NCBI GenBank assembly: GCA_018881555.1
Contig: JACAXG010000014.1
Location: 9,850,568 to 9,914,567, forward strand
Source: Amblyornis subalaris
Lineage: Eukaryota > Chordata > Aves > Passeriformes > Ptilonorhynchidae
Length of the DNA: 64,000 nucleotides
Direction of reading: 5' to 3'
Shown here: piece by piece, positions 14,701 to 25,700 of the stretch
Layout of the letters: each line of letters starts with the position of its first letter
How positions within the stretch are numbered: the stretch's first letter is position 1
Made by a program: the position numbers and the translations under genes
The notes under the pieces: model-generated
Database searches by the model: none
What the model saw: the letters and a program-made list of their open reading frames with translations, nothing else
Told to the model about the DNA's origin: nothing

Positions 14701-14962
14701 TTCCACCTCCTCCCCCCCGCCCGCCCTCGTTGGTTCCGCCCGCGCCGGTGCCCGGCACGGCCCGTTGGTTCATTCCGCCCCTCCCCGTCCTCGGCGCTTG
14801 GTTCAGCCCGAGCCCCTCGCCCGGTCCCCCACGGCGGCGTGCCCGGCCCCGCTCCTCACCCAGGGACATGTCGATCTTCTCCAGGCTGTCGCCGCCGCCG
14901 TGCCGGGCCCCCGCCGCGGTCGAGGAGCCCGGGAGTGGTGCCGCAGCCCCGAACGCGCTCAT
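2690..14962 (-). CDS. FYTTD1: FYTTD1 (UAP56-interacting factor UIF), complete coding region
   Basis: UIF is a nuclear mRNA-export adaptor that binds the helicase UAP56/DDX39B and hands mRNA to NXF1. Nine coding exons join in phase (minus strand): 14962-14860, 11854-11723, 8736-8591, 7837-7725, 6784-6688, 5773-5712, 4881-4807, 3988-3862, 2785-2690; 951 nt, 316 aa, close to the human length (318). The UAP56-binding motif IDMSL-DDIIKLN (residues 30-40) crosses the exon 1/2 junction. Basic Arg/Lys-rich stretches run through residues 50-200, and the C-terminus GSRFVTVG matches the family. All introns are GT-AG and no frame break is present. The gene is head to head with RUBCN, as in human. Identification is from recalled family sequence and is very secure. 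Confidence 0.96.
3862..3988 (-). CDS. FYTTD1: FYTTD1 coding exon 8
   Basis: Residues 243-285, containing [18 protein letters not shown], a family signature. Acceptor ttcacag, donor CAG|gtaaat. Confidence 0.96.
4807..4881 (-). CDS. FYTTD1: FYTTD1 coding exon 7
   Basis: Residues 218-243, [19 protein letters not shown]. Acceptor aactag, donor AAT|gtgagt. Phase-2 end. Confidence 0.95.
5712..5773 (-). CDS. FYTTD1: FYTTD1 coding exon 6
   Basis: Residues 198-218, [14 protein letters not shown] followed by TVKRTRQ. Donor CA|gtaagt, acceptor ttttcag upstream of GTGCAGG. Confidence 0.93.
6236..6303. repeat. Degenerate TAACTAAA-type simple repeat
   Basis: Repeated ctaaaa/taactaaa words in FYTTD1 intron 5. 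No gene content. Confidence 0.5.
6688..6784 (-). CDS. FYTTD1: FYTTD1 coding exon 5
   Basis: Residues 165-197, containing [19 protein letters not shown], nearly identical to mammals. Acceptor attacag, donor AAG|gtaata. Confidence 0.96.
7340..7460 (-). mobile_element. CR1 LINE 3'-end fragment
   Basis: The + strand shows the reverse complement of the CR1 3' terminus: a run of atcataaaa..cagaatggtttgg, then gttggaaggacctta, then acctcccacaagatcagg and gttgctcaaa. This order matches the avian CR1 end in minus orientation. It is a 5'-truncated, diverged copy in FYTTD1 intron 4. Confidence 0.85.
7725..7837 (-). CDS. FYTTD1: FYTTD1 coding exon 4 (diverged)
   Basis: A 113-nt exon translating to a product containing [14 protein letters not shown] and ending ALLNR. 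It corresponds to the human segment with YFPVLKRKANLLRQ. It was located because exon 3 ends in phase 0 and exon 5 needs two upstream bases; this exon is 3n+2 and supplies AG to make Arg. Acceptor ttaag, donor AG|gtaaaa. The polypyrimidine tract is poor, so inclusion may be variable. Confidence 0.88.
8591..8736 (-). CDS. FYTTD1: FYTTD1 coding exon 3
   Basis: Residues 79-127, containing [13 protein letters not shown] and [13 protein letters not shown], a strongly conserved family block. Acceptor ttgcag, donor AAG|gtaatt. It ends in phase 0. Confidence 0.96.
9745..9872 (-). mobile_element. Old CR1 LINE fragment
   Basis: Weaker similarity to the same CR1 end: aggctgaaagggacct, then ctggaccaacctctgatcaaa, ctcgggctgcacagggctt and atcaccaagga occur in the CR1 order. 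The copy is diverged and lacks the terminal octamer repeats. Confidence 0.55.
11391..11452. repeat. AT-rich simple repeat (aaaataaatt units)
   Basis: Repeated ttaaaataaatt words in FYTTD1 intron 2 (between coding exons 2 and 3). Length polymorphism is likely. No other content. Confidence 0.7.
11723..11854 (-). CDS. FYTTD1: FYTTD1 coding exon 2
   Basis: Residues 35-78. It carries the second half of the UAP56-binding motif ([14 protein letters not shown]) and ends WGIQQQK. The acceptor is cttgtag. The donor AAAG|gtctgt is weak by consensus but is the only one that keeps phase with exon 3. Confidence 0.95.
14860..14962 (-). CDS. FYTTD1: FYTTD1 coding exon 1
   Basis: Residues 1-34 plus one base. 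It starts [12 protein letters not shown] and ends with the first half of the UAP56-binding motif (SLEKIDMSL). The donor is G|gtgagg. It lies inside a CpG island. The Ala/Gly/Pro-rich N-terminus is divergent from mammals apart from the motif. Confidence 0.95.
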
Positions 14963-15077
14963 GGCCGCCTCCCTCAGACCGGGCCGCCCCCTGCCTGCCC
15001 CACGCATGCGCAGCAGCTCCGCCCAGCCCAGGGCACTGACGCCCGCGCCGCAGAGCGGCGCTGCCGCCCCGCTGGCA

Positions 15078-15095
15078 CCGCGCCCCCTGGCGGCC
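15078..15095. promoter_or_regulatory. CTCF-type binding site
   Basis: The 18 bases CCGCGCCCCCTGGCGGCC match the reverse form of the CTCF core (GCGCCCCCTGGTGGC) with one change. The site is about 115 bp upstream of the FYTTD1 start codon, between the two divergent genes. Confidence 0.6.
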
Positions 15096-15357
15096 GGGAG
15101 GAGCAGGTACAGGGCGCGGGGGGCGATGGCGGGGGCGCGGGGATACCGTGGGTGCTGGCGGCCTCTTCCAGGACGGGCTTCTCCAGGGACAGTGTCCTTG
15201 GGAAGAGTGAGTGACACATCGGCCTGGGGCCGGGGAGCGGCGTGGGGCGCTGGGAAGCAGAGCTGCAGGCGCGGTGCGGGTGCAGGGGCTGGGGCATGGG
15301 ACAGTTGTGCCGCAGGGCGCGGAGTCCTGGGCTGGCTGCAGAGCTGGTGGAGTGCTG

Positions 15358-15792
15358 AGATGGGCCACGGAGATGGTTGGAAGGATGGAGCACCTCTCCT
15401 ATGAAGACAGGCTGGGAGATTTGGGGATTTTCAGCCCGGAAAAGAGAAACCTCCGGTAGACCTCGTTACAGCCTTCCAGTACTTGAAGGGGCCGATAGGA
15501 AAGATGGGGACAGACTTTTCATCAGGGTTTGTTGTGACAGGACAACGGGTGATGGCTTTAAAGAGGGTCGATTTAGACTAGATATAAGGAAGAATTTTTT
15601 TACAATGAGAGTGGTAGAACAGTGGCACGGGTTGCCCAGAGGGGTGGTGGATGCCCCATGCCTGGAAACATTCAAGGTCAGGTTGGATACGGCTCTGAGC
15701 AGCCTGATCTAATTGAAAATGTTCCTGCTCATGGCAGGGGGTTGGACCAGATGACCTCTAAATGTCCCCTCCAGCACAAACCATTCTACTTT
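15358..15792 (+). mobile_element. CR1 LINE 3' end, plus orientation
   Basis: About 430 bp of CR1 ORF2 end and 3'UTR. It contains the reverse-transcriptase tail motifs LSYEDRLGDLGIFS, FRLDIRKNFFTMRV and WHGLPRGVVDAPCLETFKVR, then the 3' tail ggttggaccagatgacctc and caaaccattcta. The coding part is broken by frameshifts, as is usual for 5'-truncated CR1. It separates the FYTTD1 and RUBCN promoters. Confidence 0.93.
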
Positions 15793-15799
15793 GGAGGGT

Positions 15800-18700
15800 A
15801 GGGAAGGGTGTTCAGCTGAGAAGCTGAACATGAGATGCCTTTGCCTGTGACACCAGTGCAATTAAGAGAAATAACCGGTTTTGTGAACAGAACCAATGCA
15901 GGGTGGTTTTGAGCAGAATTATGTTTTCAAACGTCAAACAGCAGAGTTCAAACCAGGTTCATGTTTCAAATTACCTTGTAAGGCTTAAAATTACTGCTTA
16001 AAACCAGAACAGTGTGTCTATGGACATTTTGTTCTCTTCGGGTTCTTTTCAGAGTGGTTATCTTTGCCAGTTTTTGGTCAGAATCATGTGACAGAGAAAT
16101 TGTTTTTTGAAAAAGGAGTCTAGCAAAGCCTTTCTCTCCTCCCTGTATATTTGCATTCTTTGGAGCTGTGGGTATTGGTGGTGGGTCAGCAGTACGCACG
16201 TACCTAGTGAGCAGCTGGCTGCTGCTAAACAAGTTACATGTAACAGGGCTGGGATCTATGTCTTTTTCACACAACAGCGCTTCCTTCATTTGACACTCTA
16301 TTAAATTTAAGTGGTAGTAGTTATCTCTGAAATGTCTACATCTTGGTCATAGAAATTGTTCAGTGAGTTCCAGAGACAGTAAAGGAAGGAGCAGATGGAC
16401 TGACAAGGTGATCGCAGAAGTTGAACTACCTTCAGAAGCCAGGCAGTAAATGCTGAAAGGAAAATCCACATCCATTTCCTCCACTCACAATGGTCACCTG
16501 GCATTACTGTCCACATCTCCCCAAGTTTTGTCTGGGAGTTGTGCTGAGGCTGCCATCCTAAAGGTGACTACCTTTGCCATTACCAAAGAAGAGCTTGTTT
16601 TAGGGTCTGCCTGCCTGCCTCCAGAGAGGGAGCTCCGTACCAAGACTCCAGGGACTGCAGTGCAAATGCCCTTGGGTAGGGATAATTATTTCTGTACATG
16701 ACCTTGCACACACCTTCCAGCAGGAACACGCCCACATTTCTTTAGTTGCCCACATATTCCACATGTGCATTTGCTAAAATAAACACTCTGTGGCAAGTGT
16801 GGTATCCTGAGGACTCGACACACAACAAACTCTTGTGCATGTATTCCCTGTCACAGCTCTGTCCTACTGTGCTGGGAGGTACCTGCACTGAAATACTGTG
16901 CAGGCCTTTAGGACCGAGATCTTTCTAGGAGTGTTATCATGAAAGGCAAGAATGAGAGGGAAGAGTTGCGGCTTTCCGTCCGCTGCTGTGTCCTGTGCTA
17001 CAGACTGTTGACAAGACCTTGCTCTCTCCATTTACACTCTTTATGCATCTCTTCCCTTTTAAAATAAGGCAAAAAATGTGTTTCTGGATGTTCCTCTTAA
17101 TGTTTCCTACTGTCTAGATGAGAATGGCTCAGTTACTGTCACAGGACACCTCCAGCTAGTGAGAGATTTTCCCTTCAGGCAGGAGAAACTCGTGACCACA
17201 GTGCTGGAGGCTGACACCACCCTGTTTTCTTCTCTGTGTTCTCCATGTGCAGCAGAAGTTCAGACATGGAGTCTTGGACCCACAGATTTGATAACTTTTG
17301 ATAACATTTTCCCCCAGATGACAAGTGAGATTGGATGACAAGTGATTGATGACAAGTAGGAGGTTCTTATGATCAGGCTGCATTTCTAAAGCAAATATGC
17401 TATTGCCAAATTACCAAGAACTACTAATAACAGAGGTGCCAAAAGACGTATTTTTAAAAAAGCCGAATTCATGTAGTGCTTTAGGGTGCAGCTCCATTTG
17501 GGCACTGCGTCACACCAATAAACAAATGCTCTGTTTACCCCAAACAAATGTGAACTGCAAAGGTGGCAGATGCTGCCTGTCCTCGTGACAAGTGGAAATC
17601 AGACAAAATCCAGATTTTACCACATCCATGGGTTGCATTTATTATCCAAACAGGACAGCAGCTGTCTGCTCTTCAGCACAACAGAAAACCAGGCAAAAGT
17701 TGTGATCCTGAAGAGTATTTTCCTTCTGTGTTCAAAATGGCTGAGGATCACAAAGGCAACCATGCAAACATCCGCTCTTGGTTTGCTGTGTGGCTCTCGC
17801 TGGTCAGCACCGAGCCAAGTGACAAAGCTTCCACGTGGCACTGAGAGCTACAGAGAACCAATACTTTAACTGTATAAAGTCCAGTATGACTCAGCCGTGC
17901 TGAGTTTGTAAGAACAGTGTGTCTAAATCACCCACAAGCCATAGTAAGTTTTGAGGCTGGTTCTTTCCTGGGCCTTTCCCACACTCTTCCTGAGCACCAG
18001 TTGTCTCTTTACAAAAATGAGACTTCATGGCTTCTCCAACCAGTAACCCCTGCTGTTTTGGTACATTGTGGAGAAATTGCAGAGCAGATGTTACCTGCTA
18101 ACATGCAGAAATTCCCGGGAGGAGGTGTTAAAATTACCAAGCGGAAACAACACCCAAAGGGTCAAGTGCTAACTGCATTCAAAGACTTAAAGCCAGAGAG
18201 GACTGTCTAGTCCAAGCTGTATGTTGTGAGCTGTGGAATATCACACCTGCATTGATCCCATATTTATATATTTTTATATATATGGCATATGTTTAGAATA
18301 GTTGATCTCTATTAGCACTCCTCAAATTTTACGCTGGAGGATTAATGTCCGGTTTAATCTCAGTGCAGACCCAGAAGCTCACGTCTGTGTGTGACTACAA
18401 GCTTATTTTTGATGGGGTTTTATATGCTCTCTAAATTGATGTGAGCATTGGCAATAGTTAAGTAAACAACACCTATAAGTAACATATGCAAAAGAACAAT
18501 GAAGTAGGGGAAAAGGAGAGGGGTTTTTATAGAGAAATTTAAAAAGTCACTGTTGAGCAACATCCAGCTATTTCTGACTTGTGGAGCTAGAAGAATCTTG
18601 TAATTCCTGATTGAGGAGCTAAATTAGATCTGTCAGCTTTATCTGCATGGTCCATTTCACCAGACATGATCATCCAACAATCGCAATAGTCCTGATGACT

Positions 18701-19400
18701 TGATTTTCTCCAATATTTTTACTGTGAGAATCAACACAGTCTGATGCCCTGACAACTGATGTGCCATGTACAGCCAGTGTTTTCAATCAGTGCAGTAGGC
18801 TCTATGCAGGGAAATTGCTACTTGAAAACCAGGCTCAAGTAGTTTTTCTGCACATGTTTTCAATGAGTATGCATGAGGAGTCCTGGTCTCTTCATTAAGC
18901 ACATTCTGAAAAACATGTTGTTGTTATTAAGAACGGAAGTATAGAACCCTGTACCCCCAGGTCAAGGGGTGCTTTTTCACGTATGCAGAATATATTTATC
19001 ATTAAAAGTAACAGTTACAGGGACTTTCCATTGTACAAATGCCTAGCTTTGGTTTCTGAGACATCAGACAACTCCAGAGACGTATTTGGGTTTTATCTCC
19101 TGTAATAATTTGTCATTGACTTCTCAGTCTGAAAGCAGCAGCATCACTTTTTCCTTTCTGAAGTTTCATTTCACTGCATTTCGGAGGAAGATATATCTAA
19201 TTCTGCTGTATTTTTCACATCCTCCTCACAGTGGGTAATAGAACAGAACCCTCTTTCCGTTTCTGTGTCTCTGCAGATGTGATCAGTGCATGAGCTGCCC
19301 CTCAAGGACACGTTGTTTGGTTAGTTTTTTTCCTTGCCATCACACTTTCCTCATCACGTCCGAGGCAGGATTTGGTAAGGGTTATCTCAGCAATTACTGT
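15800..19400. other. Intergenic region between FYTTD1 and RUBCN promoters
   Basis: No exon, RNA gene or recognisable repeat family is supported here. A short TA-rich run lies at 18259-18293. ORFs present are short and lack splice or codon support. In human the two genes are also divergent neighbours. Confidence 0.6.
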
Positions 19401-19492
19401 GGTTTTTCACCGCGCCTTGAAGGCGGGGGGATACCGACAGCTCCGGCGCGGAGGCGGCGCCGGCGAACCGCCCGCTGTGGCGCCCGAGCGCC

Positions 19493-19516
19493 GCGGTGCA
19501 CGCCGGGAGTTGTAGT
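19493..19516 (-). promoter_or_regulatory. RUBCN: ZNF143/THAP11-type element, copy 1
   Basis: On the minus strand this reads ACTACAACTCCCGGCG then TGCACCGC, the long ACTACAAnTCCCnnnnTGC promoter motif bound by ZNF143. It lies about 160 bp upstream of the ATG. Confidence 0.7.
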
Positions 19517-19546
19517 CCGCTGCGGGACTGAGTGCGGCGGGCGGGC

Positions 19547-19570
19547 GCGGTGCACGCCGGGAGCTGTAGT
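19547..19570 (-). promoter_or_regulatory. RUBCN: ZNF143/THAP11-type element, copy 2
   Basis: Same motif as copy 1 with one base changed (ACTACAGCTCCC). The two copies are in the same orientation, 54 bp apart start to start. Confidence 0.7.
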
Positions 19571-19623
19571 CCGTGGGCGCGGCGGGGCGGGGCGGGCGCT
19601 CGCCCCTCCCGAGTGACGGTGTC

Positions 19624-19624
<1 letters not shown>

Positions 19625-19654
<30 letters not shown>
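19625..19654 (+). repeat. RUBCN: (CGG)10 tract in RUBCN 5'UTR
   Basis: Ten uninterrupted CGG triplets followed by ggccgcgcgcgcg. It lies 20 bp before the start codon and is therefore probably in the mature 5'UTR. Confidence 0.9.
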
Positions 19655-19673
19655 GGCCGCGCGCGCGCCCGTG

Positions 19674-19711
19674 ATGGAGATCGGGCCCCACGCGGGGCAC
19701 GCTGAGAGCAG
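19674..19711 (+). CDS. RUBCN: RUBCN coding exon 1
   Basis: Residues 1-12 plus two bases, [12 protein letters not shown]. Donor AG|gtgggg. Shorter than the human N-terminus. Confidence 0.85.
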
Positions 19712-22700
19712 GTGGGGCCGCGCGCGGCGGGACACGCACGGGAGGGGCGGGTGTGGATGTCCCGGGGACACGGCCCGCGTGGGCGCCCGTGGGAGGCGTG
19801 ACACGGGGCGCGGGTGTGGTGCGCAGCGCCAGTGCCGGCGGTGCGGGGCAGCGTTTGTGCGCCTGGGGGCGGCAGGGCCCTGTGCGTGCGCGCGTGGGGT
19901 AACGCACACTCGCGTGCGTGTGCGAGTTATCTAGGACACGACACGGGATGTGCGTGCAGGAACACGGGTGGCAGCAGTGCCAGCAGGCTCATGGTGCCTG
20001 GGAAGCACTAGGGATGTGCAGGGGATGCTCCTGGGGAGCGCACGTCCTGCGTGGGTGAGTGGGAGTGTGTGCACAGCCAGCGCCAGGGCACAGGTGTGGG
20101 GGTACCTGGGGGCGATCTGGGAAGGAACAAACCCCCCGTGAGTGGGATCAGTGCTTGCAGAACGTGTTGCTGCCCCCGGTTCGGTCCCTCGTGGGAGGAA
20201 GCACACAGTGGGCGGGTCTGTCACAGCAATGCGTGGCTGCCATCACCTTCCCAGGGCCAGCGCATTACTGTGCTCCATACCCTGGGCAGGAGTCTTGGCC
20301 ACTGGAGGGACAGTGACAGGCATGGATGTGTGCCCTCAGTACCTGATGCTCTGTGTCCACTGTGGCCCCCATCAGCCGTGGCCAACACAGCAGCTGCTGG
20401 GCCTCTGCTTCACACGCCTTGAGCTTTAGGGCAAAGCCACCCCACCCCGACGCCGTGCTGCTACCGTTCCAGTGGCTCTGCAGCTCGATCCTGTCTCCGT
20501 TCCCTCCTGTCACTCGTGTGCACGCCTTCTTCTAGGTGCTGAACAGAAATCTCTTTATTTATCTCTTTATTTCAGGGGGCAAGGCCCTGCACATGCACGT
20601 GGCTGGCGGTGAGCGCGGCTACACTGCAGTGACCTCGCCTGCGGGGTCTTCGTTTGTGCTTTGGGCCTGGTTTTTCTTGTTAGCATTTATGAGAGCAGCA
20701 GAGGCTGTTTCCTGGAGGTGTTTTGGTGACGAGTCCTATTTACTTCAGGTTTTTGCATGTGCTTGGGTTTTGCCCTGGTGCTCACAAGCACAGGGTGAAT
20801 GTCGGATGGAAATTGGGAGTTTTGGCTGGGGAGGAAGGAGCCGTGTAACTTGATACGGGAAAGAAGCGTTCCTTATCTGAGGGGCTCAGCCAGTCGCTCT
20901 ATTCCTGCTTGCCATATCAGCTGGGAAAATGCTACTGGTGCTTTTAAAGCTATAGCACAGGTTTGGAGTGCCTTCTGATTTGTACGGTTCAAGCCGTTTT
21001 CCCTCTTTACTGATGTGTTGGACACAGCAGATTCCAAAAGGCAAAAGGAATTGACTGCATTCACTGCTTTGTCTTTCCAGGCTCATCTTTGTGCATTTTC
21101 TTGCGTTTCATTCATCTTTCTCAGACTCTGCCATGGTATGACTAATAGGGCTGAGGTGGTGCCACCCCCAGCACTCCCCCAGGGACGAGGAAGGCATCAT
21201 CCCCCACCGGTGCTGGCACATGTGGGGGCCTGCTTGTTCTCCTGGCTGGCACTGATGCCCTGGGGAGGATCCCTCATGGGCCTTGCTTTACCTTGTCCTT
21301 TGTGCGATGTATTTAGCATTTTTATTGCCAGTGAGGTGCCATTTCACACTAGATTGTGGCTGTCACTGATACCAATGGGATAGAGGTCACTGGATCCATC
21401 TTCGCATGGATTATGCAAAATGCAGAAGCAAAAGTTATTTTGCCGAAGTCCATCCTTCTGCCAGCACAGGAGAGGAAAATGAGGATCTAGTGCTGGATTT
21501 TTCCCCCTGAGCAGCAGGTCTGAAATGCATCAAGTGGCAGGGACTGTAATGCCAATGTCCATGGAGGCACGGCAGGAAGTTTAGTGCTGTCCTGCTGGGC
21601 AGGGAGCAGGGCTCTCAGGGTGGTGGGGGGGTGGTGCAGAGGACACAGCAGTCCTGGGGTTAGCAGAAAAGCCAGTGGTCAGCTGATCAGGTTAGGAAAG
21701 AGCTGCCACCTTTGGCTCTGGCACCAGCAAGACCCTCGGGGACAGCAGGGCCAGAGGAGAAAACTCCTAAAGGGAGCAGTGGAGAGACGTGAGTGGCTGG
21801 TCCCGGGGAGGGCTGCCGTGGGGATCTGCTCTGCCTGCTGCTGCCTCTGGCTGCCTGTGTGCTTGTCACAGGCATGTCCTGTGCGGATTGAAGCCAAATG
21901 GACAGTACCCTGGGTCTGCAGGTTGTGGTCATCTGCTTGTGAGACACTTAGCCAGATGAGCAGGTAAAGCTATCTGCCGTGAGGTTAAAAAACACCTTTA
22001 ATCCCTATTTTCTTTCCTCACCCTTTGCCAGTGCAGAGCAAGAGTGCATCAGCAAGCAGCAGCTCTGGGCTGTGTTTGTGGGCGTACCTTTTGTGGTTGT
22101 GCCCCCCATTTTCTATAGCAGTACAAGCTTTTATTATGAGTGCAAGTCACCCTGCGTGTCCCCTTTCCAGCCAGCCCGCTTGGCTATTCCTGCCCATCCC
22201 TGCTGGGCTGGCAGAGCTCTTCTGGCTTCCTCTGCCTTGTCAGCCACTCCCTGTGACTGCAGATGAATTGACGAAGGCTGGCTTTCTTTTAATCCCTTTT
22301 CCCAGCAGTGCTGAGCCTGCTGGAGGAGCAGGCGGGGGAGTCCAGGGAAGGGGCTGCTGGTTGTCTGGGAGATCTGGGGACAACGAGGCGGGAGCAGGCG
22401 CTGCGCAGCGCGGGCTACGTGGCGTCTTCGGTTTCTGCAGGAGGAACTGACAGCCAGCGCAGGAATGTCCTTGGAGATTTGTCAGAAGTCCCTCCATAAC
22501 CTCGTCATCCTCAGCCCAACCTCTTTAGTGTGCTAAGAAGGATCAGGAGAGTCTTCCAGGTAGAGGTCAGGATTCAGCAGCCATTGCTGGGTGCCTCCTG
22601 CAGAGCACAGGAGACACACAGCAGATGTTTGCGAGAAAGATGAGCTTCATTTTTTTTTCATTTTGGAATGCTGATTACCTGTGTGATTCTGTTGTGGAAA

Positions 22701-25700
22701 GTAATCAGGGTTTGGTTTTATTTTAAACGAAGAAGTCAGCAGCATGGCTCCCTGCCTCTGCTGAGAGTCACATTTCCTGACTTGGACCAAGAGAAGTTCC
22801 TACCTTTGCTGTTATGGAGGGGCTGAGAAAGCCTTGGAAGAGCAAGCAGCGTTCCCTGTTGTCAGCAGTGGCAGCATGAAGCCATTTCTTGCTCCAAGAC
22901 TGGATTCTGTCTTTTATCACTCCAGTGCAAAAGGTTCAGTTATATTTGGGACAGTTCCTGACGGCAGGTTGATGTTATAGCTGAAGATGGAGTTTGTTGT
23001 GGTAAAGAAAGGAGACAGCACCAAGTTTATGGAGCTGGTGGTTAAAGTTGGAGGCTGGATCAGAGGTTGTCGTTAAGGGAGGAGAGGGATGCATCTGAGA
23101 TCTCACCAGTGCTCCACCAGCCGTGGCCCCTGCAAGCACCCTCGGCCTGGGGAACCAGGCTCTGCTACAGCAGGAGAGCAGAAGCACGTGTGGTTCTTGC
23201 AGGGGAAGCTCTGCTTGTGTACTGTGACCCTCTGGGGCGTTGCTCACTTCGCCCTTACTGTGAATCGGGGTGTTTTCATGATGTAATATGAATTGGCCTT
23301 ACCCCATGCCAGGCTGTCTATAGCACTAGCAAAGGAGAATTCTCTTTATTCAGGGAAAAACAAGCAGATTTCTTAGTAATGCTTTGAAAATCAGCAGAAA
23401 AGGGAACTTGAGCCTCCTCCATCCCTCCTTGCAGCTGAAGTCCAGTCTCTGTCAGTGGGAGGGGACCAAACCCTGCTGCTAACTCAGGGTTACCCTAGAG
23501 TCTGCTCAAAAGCTGAAATGTGGTTAGCAGTGCTCTATGAGTTTCCCTGCCACCTGCAGCCAACTATAGGGGTCTTCATTTCTTCAACCTTGTGTCACTG
23601 TGTGCTTTTCAGCATGTCCCAGCCCAGAAACAGCTGTGGTTTGGGTATCAGAAAGGTCTTGCGTGTCCAACTTGTGAGCTGCCTTGACCCAACAAGTCCC
23701 ATAGAATACTTGCTGTCCTGCAAGGATTTAATTCACTTTTGATATGTTCAACATCACCTCTGCAAAGGTGCTTTAACTGTGCTGCTCATTCGCTATGTGC
23801 TTCTGTGTTCAGTTTTTAACATTTTGAGGTTATTTTGTTCAAGGATTGCTTACCCTCTAGTTTCCCAGTGCTAGGAGAGAACCATGATTCCAGTCTGTTG
23901 GATCCATCTTGAGAGATGCACAACTGCTTTAATGAGGCCATTCATTTGGAAAGGCACAATCTCTATGTGTGCTACCCTCACATCCTTCTGTGCATTGCCT
24001 GCTTTTTATAGCATGAAATAACATGGGAGGGAGTTCCCCTGACTCACTGCCTTGGAATATCAGTGGTGTGGCTGAGCTTTCGCTTGCATTTCCTAACTCT
24101 GAGTGTTAGAAATATGTTAGGGAGGAGCTGGTGATGTTTTGAGCTCAGTGGCTGCAGGTGCTCTTTGACCGGGGACTGGTGATACCTCTCTGGGCATCCA
24201 TAGACAAAGAGCATCTGCATCTCTCAGGGCAGGGATGGGAAAAGCCCATAAATACAGAAGAACTGAATCATTTTTTTTGTGTCTCTCCAAGTCATATCTC
24301 CTTCAGGAAGCTGCCTTTGATTTTTATCTGTGCATTTTTCTTCACTCTCTCCTGAGATACAGCCCTGACTGTGCCTATTGGTCTAAGTACACCATAAACA
24401 TACACATACTGCCATGTGCACTGCAGCTCTGTTTTAGAGCTCCAGTGCTGTCAGGGTGACAGGCTTTGCTGGTGGGGTGGGTTGGCTTCTGCATAGTTTA
24501 AGCTTAGGAGGGCACTGAAAGTGGTGAGGTTTCCCTGATGAGAAAGGGGAGTGGTTGGGGATCTTGAAGTAGAGCAAATAATTCATTATCTGCTTGTTCA
24601 ACTAATCAGTTTGGCAGCAGTGAACTAGAGAAAAGAGTATATTGGTGAGAAAAATCTTTGTTTTAAGTATCAGAAGTATGTGGCCCACACTTTCATCCCT
24701 GAGGGATGAAAATGAGAGCGGTTTTAAATAATGTTATTTATTTTAATTTTTTCCTTTTGTTTTTTTTTTTGTTTTGGAAATCCAGTTTGGTTTTGGCTGT
24801 GGGAGGGATTAACAGCTGAAACACTGTCTTGTTTCTTGCCAGTTGAAAAGCTGAACTTTCATTCTAAGGTGTCAGTTTGGGTGCTTTTGTTACAAACCCT
24901 GCAGAGACATATTTTTTTGTTACTTACACTCCTAACTATACCTTGCAACATTCCTGTTCCTTCTGACAGAGTGGGTCCTATTTGAATGTGTTTTTCTGAC
25001 AGCTGGTGTTCATCTGGCAACACTGTGAAGCAGCTTGAGTGGGAACCTCAGTCATCCAAAGCTTCCTTCCCCAAAGCTGCTTTTGCATAGGCAAATGGTG
25101 TTACCTTTCTGCACCATCACCCTTGCTTTGTGGCAGGTAATGGTGATTTCTTGCTGTATGCAGGGTAACTGAGGGGAATGATACTGGTGAATTGTTGTGC
25201 ATGCTCTAGACTTCACCAGCAGTTTGCTAATCTCTGTCCAGAACATGATGAACACTTTTGCAAGAAAGTCAAGTGCCTACAGCAGCTCAGGGCCCAGAGA
25301 GCAGCTGTACAGGTGGAGATGCAGATGAAGTGTCACCTCCCTGGGTGTGCATCCTGATGGGGCTGGAGTACTCAATGTAGTGTGCATGGCTTGGGGAGTG
25401 CTGCTCTGTAAATGCAGGGTCTGCTCAGTTTGGTGGCCATGACACCCTTCCTTACAGCTGCTATCCTAGAGAGGGCCTGGGAATGAAACAAGAGGCTGTC
25501 CAGAAAGATAATCTCCAGCTTTTTTGGCCCAGACAAGGCAAGTGGTACATTGCAAGAGCCGTCAGTCTGTTCTGTCTGTCTCCTGGTGGTGGCTACCAGT
25601 CATCAGAAGAATCATTGTGATATGGCCTGTTGTCCACAAACCATGCGGGGAGGTGTAAAATGCTTCAGCTCACCTTTGCTAGCTTTTGGACCATCAAAGG

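Larger units (their letters stand above)
14480..15330. promoter_or_regulatory. FYTTD1: FYTTD1 CpG-island promoter
   Basis: A block of dense CpG and GC surrounds FYTTD1 exon 1, with an abrupt change from AT-rich sequence at about 14.4 kb. No TATA box lies at a suitable distance upstream of the ATG at 14962. This looks like a broad TATA-less housekeeping promoter. A CRE-like GACGTCAC (14346-14353) sits at the intron-1 edge of the island. Confidence 0.8.
19420..19930 (+). promoter_or_regulatory. RUBCN: RUBCN CpG-island promoter and 5'UTR
   Basis: Very GC- and CpG-rich sequence spans the RUBCN first exon. There is no TATA box. The block holds two near-identical ZNF143-type elements and a CGG run before the ATG at 19674. 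The start codon lies only 20 bp after the CGG tract, so the tract is probably transcribed as 5'UTR. Confidence 0.8.

Noticed and set aside
14485..15404. Overlapping 140-230 codon ORFs on both strands
   Set aside because: They arise from CpG-island composition around FYTTD1 exon 1; only the 34 codons at 14962-14860 splice in phase to a known protein.
19394..19909. Minus-strand ORFs of 166 and 171 codons
   Set aside because: Pro/Arg/Ala-rich translations of the RUBCN CpG island, with no family signal or splice context.
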